Shown piece by piece: positions 58,105 to 64,000 of a stretch of DNA of 64,000 nt (position 1 is its first letter; the number at the start of each line of letters is the position of its first letter). The notes beneath the pieces are model-generated. The model did no database searches. It was not told the origin of the DNA and worked only from the letters and a program-made list of their open reading frames with translations. Made by a program: the position numbers and the translations under genes. Origin of the DNA: Shouchella xiaoxiensis (GTDB lineage: Bacteria > Bacillota > Bacilli > Bacillales > Bacillaceae_D); contig NZ_JAFBCV010000002.1 in NCBI RefSeq assembly GCF_016907895.1, positions 62,001 through 126,000 of the forward strand, in the 5' to 3' direction.

Positions 58105-60146
58105 ATTTAAACGACCTACCCATTCAACAGGTGAAAGGGATTGGTGAAGAAAGTGGAAAACTTCTAGGGGGCCTTGGTATTAAAAGCGTCCAAGATTTGT
58201 TGGAGTATTTTCCGTTTCGCTATGAGGATTATTCGTTACAATCACCTGTAGAAGCTAAACATGAGGAACGAGTAACCTTTGCTGGGGTTGTACAAAACGA
58301 ACCATCAGTCCGCTACTATGGAAAAAAGAAAAACAAACTAACGTTTCGGATAGTATCAAGCGATGTTCTGCTAACCGTGACTTTTTTTAACCGTGCTTTT
58401 CTAAAAAGCAAGCTTGTGATTGGGACAGAAGTGACGATTACTGGTAAATGGGACGCGAATAGGCTCTCTTTAACTGGCAGCGAATTAAAGTTTGGACTAG
58501 TAGAGCGAGAAGGAGACGTTGAGCCTGTTTATCATAGCTCAGGTAAGTTGTCGAGCAAACAAATTCAAAAGTGGATTGCAGGAGCCGTTGCTGAATTTGC
58601 AGGAGACATTACTGAACCTTTGCCAGAATCCATTCGAACGCGCTATAAGTTAATGGGTAAGGCGGAAACGATTCGTCACTTGCATCAGCCGTTAAAACCA
58701 GAACTGGTTAAACAGGCACGGCGACGTTTTGTCTACGAAGAGCTTCTTTTTTTTCAGCTAAAGATGCGGGCTTTCAAAGAAGCAAATCGCGAACAACAGC
58801 ATGGAACGCGCCTGCGTATACCAGAAGGTGCTGTTAATGAGTTTCTGCAGCGTCTTCCATTTACGCTAACGAACGCTCAGTCAAAAGCGATTCAGACGGT
58901 TCTAGCAGATATCCAATCAACTCACCGAATGAATCGACTTTTACAAGGGGACGTTGGCTCGGGAAAAACAGCTGTGGCAGCGGCCTGCATGTATGGAGTT
59001 GTGAAGGCAGGTGCGCAAAGTGCATTGATGGCGCCGACAGAAATACTTGCGGAGCAGCATGCTCAGTCGCTTAGCGCTTGGTTTGAACCACTTGGGCTTA
59101 CAGTTGCTTTGCTCGCTGGTTCAGTAAAGGGAAAGAAAAGGCGTGAACTACTCGAAAGAATTGTGTCTGGTGAGGTTGATATTGTTGTTGGTACCCATGC
59201 TTTGATTCAAGACGATGTTCATTTCAACACGCTTGGACTAGTCATTACGGATGAGCAACATCGTTTTGGTGTCGAGCAGCGCAGAGTCTTGCGTGATAAA
59301 GGAGAAAGTCCAGATGTGTTGTTCATGACGGCGACACCGATTCCACGAACGCTTGCGATTTCTGTATTTGGGGATATGGATGTTTCCGTATTGGATGAAC
59401 TTCCTGCGGGACGTAAGCCAATTGAAACCTACTGGGTTCAGCATGACATGTTAGAGCGTGTACTAGACTTTATTCGTAAGGAAATCGAGCAGGGGAGACA
59501 AGCCTACGTGATTTGTCCTTTAATCGAAGAGTCGGAGAAACTCGACGTCCAAAACGCAATTGACTTTCATGCAATGCTCTCGGGCCATTTTCAGGGAAAT
59601 GCTCAGGTTGGTTTAATGCATGGACGCTTGTCTCCTGGAGAGAAAGACGATGTTATGAATGCATTTGCGAATAACGACCTACAAATTCTTGTATCGACAA
59701 CGGTTGTTGAAGTCGGTGTAAACGTACCAAATGCCACGGTGATGCTTATTTATGATGCAGACCGCTTTGGACTTGCCCAGTTGCATCAGCTTCGAGGCCG
59801 TGTCGGTCGAGGTGAAGCGCAGTCTACTTGCATTTTGATGGCCCAACCAAAATCAGAGGTTGGGAAAGAACGAATGCGAATTATGACGGAAACAACGGAT
59901 GGCTTTTTATTATCGGAAAGAGATCTTGAATTAAGAGGGCCTGGTGACTTCTTTGGTTCAAAACAAAGTGGGTTGCCGAACTTTAAACTAGCCGATGTTG
60001 TACATGATTACCGAACGCTTGAAACGGCTCGCCAAGATGCAGACACGATTATTTCAACTGGATTGTTGCAAACCGATCGAGAATATCGTTATTTAGCGAT
60101 GTACCTTGCACAAGTTGGCGCTTTTTCTGGTGAAAAAATAGATTAA
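58101..60146 (+). CDS. recG: ATP-dependent DNA helicase RecG
   Basis: Branch-migration helicase for Holliday junctions and stalled forks. The N-terminal wedge domain (VKGIGEESGKLLGGLGIKSVQDLLEYFP) precedes the SF2 core with GDVGSGKTAVAA (Walker A), DEQHRFG (motif II), TATPIPRTLA (III) and QLRGRVGRG (VI). A C-terminal TRG-type segment follows. 681 residues (682 in B. subtilis). TTG 58101 overlaps the sdaAA stop, with only a weak ribosome site, consistent with coupling. Confidence 0.95.
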   Translation: MNLNDLPIQQVKGIGEESGKLLGGLGIKSVQDLLEYFPFRYEDYSLQSPVEAKHEERVTFAGVVQNEPSVRYYGKKKNKLTFRIVSSDVLLTVTFFNRAFLKSKLVIGTEVTITGKWDANRLSLTGSELKFGLVEREGDVEPVYHSSGKLSSKQIQKWIAGAVAEFAGDITEPLPESIRTRYKLMGKAETIRHLHQPLKPELVKQARRRFVYEELLFFQLKMRAFKEANREQQHGTRLRIPEGAVNEFLQRLPFTLTNAQSKAIQTVLADIQSTHRMNRLLQGDVGSGKTAVAAACMYGVVKAGAQSALMAPTEILAEQHAQSLSAWFEPLGLTVALLAGSVKGKKRRELLERIVSGEVDIVVGTHALIQDDVHFNTLGLVITDEQHRFGVEQRRVLRDKGESPDVLFMTATPIPRTLAISVFGDMDVSVLDELPAGRKPIETYWVQHDMLERVLDFIRKEIEQGRQAYVICPLIEESEKLDVQNAIDFHAMLSGHFQGNAQVGLMHGRLSPGEKDDVMNAFANNDLQILVSTTVVEVGVNVPNATVMLIYDADRFGLAQLHQLRGRVGRGEAQSTCILMAQPKSEVGKERMRIMTETTDGFLLSERDLELRGPGDFFGSKQSGLPNFKLADVVHDYRTLETARQDADTIISTGLLQTDREYRYLAMYLAQVGAFSGEKID

Positions 60147-60149
60147 TGG

Positions 60150-60178
60150 TTGAATCAAACGCGTAAGAACTTTATACT
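60150..60178 (+). promoter_or_regulatory. Sigma-A promoter of the fapR operon
   Basis: TTGAAT (60150-60155), 17-base spacer, TATACT (60173-60178). Transcription should begin near 60185, inside the FapR operator. Confidence 0.82.
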
Positions 60179-60182
60179 AGTC

Positions 60183-60199
60183 TTAGTACCTAGTCATAA
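60183..60199 (+). promoter_or_regulatory. FapR operator
   Basis: TTAGTACCTAGTCATAA closely resembles the FapR box (TTAGTACC followed by its imperfect inverted half) of Bacillus and Staphylococcus. It overlaps the expected start of transcription, so FapR would repress its own operon until malonyl-CoA releases it. Confidence 0.85.
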
Positions 60200-60234
60200 G
60201 GAAATTGGACGTGTGGAAGACGGATGGTGAATTG

Positions 60235-60816
60235 ATGAAGCTGAAAAAGAGAGAACGACAATCACAGTTGATGGAACAACTTGAGCAAAATCCATTTTTA
60301 ACAGATGAAGAACTAGCGCTCTTTTTTTCTGTTAGCATCCAAACCATTCGGCTTGATCGAATGGAAAAAAGCATTCCGGAATTGCGGGAGCGAATTAAAG
60401 ATGTTGCATACAAACATCGAGATCCAGTTATTTCATTAGCGCCAGATGAAGTGTTTGGTGAGATTATTGATCTTGTTTTAGAAAAACAAGCCATTTCTAT
60501 TTTTGATGTAACGAAAGATCATGTGTTTGCTAGAAGCGGAATTGCTCGGGGGCATCATTTATTTGCTCAAGCCAATTCCCTGGCTGTTGCCGTATTAGAT
60601 AACGAGTTTGTCTTAACTGCAAAAGCCGACATTCAGTTTAAACGGCCTGTCTATACAGGTGAACGAGTTGTTGCTAAAGCAGAAGCAACTCAAGACGAGA
60701 AAGAACGAACAAAAGTCATTGTCAGTAGTCGAGTTAACCAGGAATTGGTCTTTCGAGGCGAGTTCTATATGTTTAAACAAACAGATTTTACGGAGGAAGA
60801 GGGCGAGCAGCTATGA
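60235..60816 (+). CDS. fapR: FapR, malonyl-CoA-responsive lipid synthesis repressor
   Basis: Transcriptional repressor of fatty acid and phospholipid genes, released by malonyl-CoA. A DeoR-like helix-turn-helix at the N-terminus ([35 protein letters not shown]) is joined to a hot-dog-fold effector domain ([32 protein letters not shown]). ATG 60235, after GGTGA, aligns with the B. subtilis start and gives 193 residues; GTG 60211, eight bases after AAGGA, is a good alternative. It overlaps plsX by four bases. Confidence 0.94.
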   Translation: MKLKKRERQSQLMEQLEQNPFLTDEELALFFSVSIQTIRLDRMEKSIPELRERIKDVAYKHRDPVISLAPDEVFGEIIDLVLEKQAISIFDVTKDHVFARSGIARGHHLFAQANSLAVAVLDNEFVLTAKADIQFKRPVYTGERVVAKAEATQDEKERTKVIVSSRVNQELVFRGEFYMFKQTDFTEEEGEQL

Positions 60817-61805
60817 GAATTGCAATCGATGCGATGGGTGGCGACAACGCCCCAAAAGCCCATGTCCAAGCTGCCATTCGTGCAGTAAAGGAATTCACCG
60901 ATTTAGAAATTACGCTAATAGGTGACGAAGAATTAATTCAAGCAGAGCTAGCTAGTGAGTCGAATAAAATAACCGTTATTCATACAACCGAAAAAATTGA
61001 GGATACCGATAAGCCAACAACAGCTGTTCGTCGGAAAAAAACAGCTTCAATGGTGCTTGCGGTAACAGAAGTAAAAGAAGGGCGTGCTGATGCATGTATT
61101 TCTGCTGGGAATACGGGCGCACTGATGACGGCTGGGCTTTTATATGTGGGGCGACAGAAAGGTATTGATCGCCCGGCGCTTTCACCGATGTTGCCTACAC
61201 GAGATGGCAACGGTTTTTTACTCCTAGATGTTGGGGCGAATATGGAAGCAAAAGCAGAGCACTTGTTGCAGTATGCGATTATTGGAGACGCGTATATGAA
61301 GCAAGTGCGTCAAGTGCAGAAACCGCGCATAGGCCTATTAAATGTCGGAACTGAAGCTGGTAAAGGAACGGAATTAACGAAGCAAGCACAAGAATTGCTC
61401 GAACAAAGCGACGTTCATTTCATTGGCAATGTCGAAGCACGCGATTTGCTTGATGGCGTCTGTGATGTCGTTGTTTGTGATGGGTTTTCTGGTAATCTAG
61501 TCCTAAAAACGATTGAAGGTACAGCGAAGATGCTGTTCTCCATGATTAAAGAAGAATTAACTAGCTCACTTTCTGCGAAGCTCGCCGCAGGGATGTTAAA
61601 GCCTAAGTTCTCGAAGATTAAAGAGAAAATGGATTACTCAGAATACGGTGGTGCAGGGTTATTTGGTTTGCAGGCTCCTGTGATTAAAGCACATGGATCA
61701 TCAGATGCAAATGCGGTATTTCATGCCATTCGTCAAGCTAAAAATATGGTAGATCAAGATGTTGTAAAAGTGATTGCAGCAAACTTAAAGGACGGAGGAA
61801 ACTAG
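60813..61805 (+). CDS. plsX: Phosphate acyltransferase PlsX
   Basis: Peripheral membrane enzyme that converts acyl-ACP to acyl-phosphate for PlsY. The motifs are [43 protein letters not shown] and [13 protein letters not shown]. 330 residues. ATG 60813 overlaps fapR (ATGA) and follows GGAGGAAG. It receives acyl groups both from acyl-ACP and, in reverse, from the FakAB product. Confidence 0.96.
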   Translation: MRIAIDAMGGDNAPKAHVQAAIRAVKEFTDLEITLIGDEELIQAELASESNKITVIHTTEKIEDTDKPTTAVRRKKTASMVLAVTEVKEGRADACISAGNTGALMTAGLLYVGRQKGIDRPALSPMLPTRDGNGFLLLDVGANMEAKAEHLLQYAIIGDAYMKQVRQVQKPRIGLLNVGTEAGKGTELTKQAQELLEQSDVHFIGNVEARDLLDGVCDVVVCDGFSGNLVLKTIEGTAKMLFSMIKEELTSSLSAKLAAGMLKPKFSKIKEKMDYSEYGGAGLFGLQAPVIKAHGSSDANAVFHAIRQAKNMVDQDVVKVIAANLKDGGN

Positions 61806-62747
61806 ATGGGAAAAATAGCCTTTTTATTTCCTGGGCAAGGCTCGCAAAAAGTGGGCATGGGCAGTGAATTATTTGAACAGAATGACGCTGCACAATCGCT
61901 CTTATCCAAAGCCGATGATGTGTTAGGCTTTTCTTTGTCGACCCTGATGAAAGAAGGGCCAGAAGAAAAATTAAAGCAAACGGCTCATGCACAACCGGCA
62001 TTAGTTGCAATGAGTGCCGCAGTGCTAGAACTGTTTCGCGGTAGCGATATTCAAGCTGATTATGTCGCTGGCCATAGTTTAGGAGAGTATTCTGCTCTCG
62101 TTGCTAGCGAGGCACTTTCTTTTGAAGCGGCAATTGCTCTTGTACATAAGCGCGGAAAGCTAATGGAAGAAGCTGTTCCAGAAGGCAAAGGGGCGATGGC
62201 AGCTGTTCTTGGATTAGACCAGAAAGCCTTGGAAGACGTGTGTCGTGCTGTTTCACAAGATGGAGAAGTTGCTGAGCTGGCAAACCTGAACTGTCCAGGG
62301 CAAATTGTTATTTCGGGGACAGCGAGAGGCATGGAGCAGGCGTCTATAAAAGCAAAAGAAGCCGGTGCCAGAAGAGTGATGCCGCTTGCGGTAAGTGGAC
62401 CGTTTCATTCATCGCTAATGAAACCTGCATCTGATAAATTTGAAACGGATCTTCATAATACACAAATCACGATGCCAATGACGCCGGTTGTGGCCAACGT
62501 AACTGCAGAAGTAGTGCATGCACCGGAAGTGATACGAGCTTTGCTTGCTGAGCAAATCTATTCGCCTGTTCGCTTTGAAGAAAGCATTCGATACATGGTG
62601 GATCAAGGTGTGGATACATTTATTGAAGTTGGTTCAGGTAATGTATTAACTGGACTTGTGAAAAAGATTGATCGGTCGCTGCATGCTTATTCTGTTCAAG
62701 ATCAAGCCTCGTTTGAACAGACGGTGGCAGCGGTGAAAGGAGAATGA
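61806..62747 (+). CDS. fabD: Malonyl-CoA:ACP transacylase
   Basis: Loads malonyl groups onto ACP. The nucleophile elbow [10 protein letters not shown] has Ser91. The N-terminal [14 protein letters not shown] and [11 protein letters not shown] (catalytic His) are present. 313 residues. ATG 61806 directly follows the plsX stop, with GGAGG in plsX. fabG overlaps or follows by a few bases. Confidence 0.96.
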   Translation: MGKIAFLFPGQGSQKVGMGSELFEQNDAAQSLLSKADDVLGFSLSTLMKEGPEEKLKQTAHAQPALVAMSAAVLELFRGSDIQADYVAGHSLGEYSALVASEALSFEAAIALVHKRGKLMEEAVPEGKGAMAAVLGLDQKALEDVCRAVSQDGEVAELANLNCPGQIVISGTARGMEQASIKAKEAGARRVMPLAVSGPFHSSLMKPASDKFETDLHNTQITMPMTPVVANVTAEVVHAPEVIRALLAEQIYSPVRFEESIRYMVDQGVDTFIEVGSGNVLTGLVKKIDRSLHAYSVQDQASFEQTVAAVKGE

Positions 62748-62749
62748 CG

Positions 62750-63493
62750 ATGTTAGCGAATCAAACAGCGATCGTAACAGGAGCTTCACGAGGAATTGGT
62801 CGGGCCATTGCGCTTGAACTGGCAGCAAAAGGGGCCAACATTGTTATTAATTATGCAGGAAATCAAGCGAAAGCTGAAGAAGTGGTAGCTCAAGTAAAAG
62901 AACTTGGAAGCGAGGCGTTTGCTTATCAAGCGGACGTAGCAAATAGTGACGATGTACAAGCAATGATGAAAGAAACGATTTCTCGCTTTGGCTCAATTGA
63001 TATCCTTGTCAATAATGCGGGTATTACAAAGGACAACTTGCTTATGCGTATGAAGGAGCAAGATTGGGACGACGTTATTGATACAAATTTAAAAGGCGTT
63101 TTTCTTTGTGCAAAAGCAGTAAGTCGTCAAATGATGAAGCAACGTTCTGGTAGAATTATTAATGTGGCATCAGTTGTTGGTGTGTTAGGAAACCCAGGCC
63201 AAGCGAACTACGTGGCTGCTAAGGCTGGTGTTATTGGCTTAACAAAATCACTGGCAAGAGAATTTGCATCAAGAAATGTTCTTGTTAACGCCATTGCGCC
63301 TGGATTTATTTCAACCGATATGACAGACGAGCTCGATTCTACTGCAAAAGAAGCCTTACTTACGCAGATTCCTCTAGGGAAACTGGGCGAACCTGAACAT
63401 GTTGCAAACGTTGTCCGCTTTTTAGCAAGTGATGATGCGGCATACATGACAGGGCAAACGATTCATATCGATGGCGGGATGGTTATGCCATAA
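62750..63493 (+). CDS. fabG: 3-oxoacyl-ACP reductase
   Basis: NADPH-dependent short-chain dehydrogenase of fatty acid elongation. The cofactor motif [22 protein letters not shown], the catalytic Ser in [23 protein letters not shown] (with YxxxK) and [10 protein letters not shown] are all present. I choose ATG 62750, seven bases after AAAGGAG, giving 247 residues; ATG 62744 overlaps the fabD stop but is too close to the ribosome site. Last gene of the fap operon before acpP's own promoter. Confidence 0.96.
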   Translation: MLANQTAIVTGASRGIGRAIALELAAKGANIVINYAGNQAKAEEVVAQVKELGSEAFAYQADVANSDDVQAMMKETISRFGSIDILVNNAGITKDNLLMRMKEQDWDDVIDTNLKGVFLCAKAVSRQMMKQRSGRIINVASVVGVLGNPGQANYVAAKAGVIGLTKSLAREFASRNVLVNAIAPGFISTDMTDELDSTAKEALLTQIPLGKLGEPEHVANVVRFLASDDAAYMTGQTIHIDGGMVMP

Positions 63494-63504
63494 AAAGGAT
63501 GTGC

Positions 63505-63533
63505 TTGACAGGTAAGCAGCATCTAAGTACAAT
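63505..63533 (+). promoter_or_regulatory. Sigma-A promoter of acpP
   Basis: Perfect TTGACA (63505-63510), 17-base spacer, TACAAT (63528-63533), just after the fabG stop. It gives acpP independent, strong expression. Confidence 0.85.
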
Positions 63534-63572
63534 TTTTGCTGTGCTAAGAATTTTTGAGAGGAGGTGACTATT

Positions 63573-63806
63573 TTGGCAGATGTAATGGAGCGTGTAACAA
63601 AAATTATTGTTGATCGTCTTGGGGTTGAAGAATCTGAAGTGAAGTTAGAAGCTTCATTTAAAGAAGATCTTAAAGCTGATTCACTTGATGTGGTGGAGCT
63701 TGTAATGGAACTTGAAGATGAGTTCGACATGGAAATTGCTGATGAAGATGCGGAAAAGATTGCTACGGTTAAAGATGTTGTAGACTACATAAATAACAGC
63801 CAATAA
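63573..63806 (+). CDS. acpP: Acyl carrier protein
   Basis: Carries acyl intermediates on a 4'-phosphopantetheine arm. The attachment Ser37 lies in [17 protein letters not shown]. The residue at position 34, two before the Asp of DSL, is Lys where most ACPs have Gly or Asp. Starting at TTG 63573, behind AGGAGGTGA, gives 77 residues, the same as B. subtilis; GTG 63564 falls inside the ribosome site. A terminator follows. Confidence 0.96.
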   Translation: MADVMERVTKIIVDRLGVEESEVKLEASFKEDLKADSLDVVELVMELEDEFDMEIADEDAEKIATVKDVVDYINNSQ

Positions 63807-63815
63807 CCGATTTTC

Positions 63816-63852
63816 AAAAGAGCCCTCTCAGCTTTTGCTGATGGCTCTTTTT
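63816..63852 (+). terminator. Terminator after acpP
   Basis: Perfect 9-bp stem AAAAGAGCC/GGCTCTTTT with an inner CAGC/GCTG stem and T-run. Confidence 0.9.
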
Positions 63853-63874
63853 CACATCTTCACACAAAAACAAT

Positions 63875-63903
63875 TACACAACCGAAACAAGATTTGGTAC
63901 AAT
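63875..63903 (+). promoter_or_regulatory. Candidate sigma-A promoter for rnc
   Basis: TACACA (63875-63880), 17-base spacer, TACAAT (63898-63903), about 63 bases before the rnc start. Confidence 0.55.
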
Positions 63904-63966
63904 TAACGTCAAGAGTAACAATTGTTTCTTAAAATAAATCACACACTCCATTGACTGGAGGCACTT

Positions 63967-64000
63967 ATGCCACAATCATCAAAATATCATCGTAAACCAC
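63967..64000 (+). CDS. rnc: Ribonuclease III, N-terminal end (partial)
   Basis: ATG 63967, nine bases after GGAGG, opens a frame MPQSSKYHRKP... that runs off the window. A basic N-terminus directly after acpP is expected for rnc in Bacillus. Only eleven codons are visible, so the call is by position. Confidence 0.6.
   Translation, partial: MPQSSKYHRKP

Overview
This window is chromosomal core sequence from a spore-forming, low-G+C Gram-positive bacterium of the Bacillaceae. The evidence is the gene order (pbpB-spoVD-mur-ftsAZ-spoIIGA-sigE-sigG-ylm-divIVA-lspA-pyr-rqcH-gmk-priA-prpC-prkC-spoVM-recG-fapR-acpP), which follows the Bacillus subtilis chromosome, together with sporulation genes, strong AAGGAGG-type ribosome sites and many GTG/TTG starts. 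The species cannot be fixed from the sequence alone. I see no rRNA, tRNA, CRISPR array, insertion sequence or prophage.

Layout. 1-14.6 kb: division and cell-wall cluster (end of ftsL, pbpB, spoVD, murE, murF, mraY, murD, spoVE, divIB, ftsA, ftsZ). 14.8-17.8 kb: early sporulation sigma factors (spoIIGA, sigE, sigG, ylmC). 17.8-23.8 kb: ylmDE-sepF-ylmGH, divIVA, ylyA, lspA and the pseudouridine synthase ylyB. 23.8-36.3 kb: pyrimidine operon pyrR-P-B-C-AA-AB-K-D-F-E plus a trailing SAM methyltransferase. 36.3-40.9 kb: rqcH (minus strand) diverging from a Ca2+-type P-ATPase. 41.2-52.8 kb: remA, gmk, rpoZ, coaBC, priA, fmt, rsmB, prpC, prkC, rsgA, rpe. 53.0-58.1 kb: spoVM, rpmB (minus), yloU, fakA, a DegV/FakB protein and the two-subunit serine dehydratase. 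58.1-64 kb: recG, the fatty-acid/phospholipid operon fapR-plsX-fabD-fabG, acpP and the first codons of rnc.

Regulation can be read directly in several places. Two near-consensus sigma-H promoters of identical geometry precede ftsAZ and divIVA. A consensus sigma-F promoter precedes sigG. A long-spacer sigma-A promoter of the Spo0A-activated type precedes spoIIGA. Two sigma-E-like sites share the same -10 sequence. The pyr operon has two PyrR attenuators. A FapR operator sits on the start of the fapR promoter. Together these describe a cell that couples asymmetric division, wall synthesis and forespore/mother-cell programmes to stationary-phase signals, with pyrimidine and membrane-lipid synthesis under product feedback.

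The main surprise is what is absent. Genes that sit inside this same order in B. subtilis are missing here: murG, murB, ylxW/ylxX/sbp, ileS, yloC, def, rlmN, thiN and the cys cluster. The flanking genes are intact and closely packed. Several of these are normally essential and must lie elsewhere. I found no convincing new defence or mobile system. The most interesting leads are regulatory: the paired sigma-H sites, the reduced pyr attenuation, a leader peptide ahead of the P-ATPase, an anti-Shine-Dalgarno-like stretch ahead of spoVD, and a long-loop terminator ahead of coaBC.
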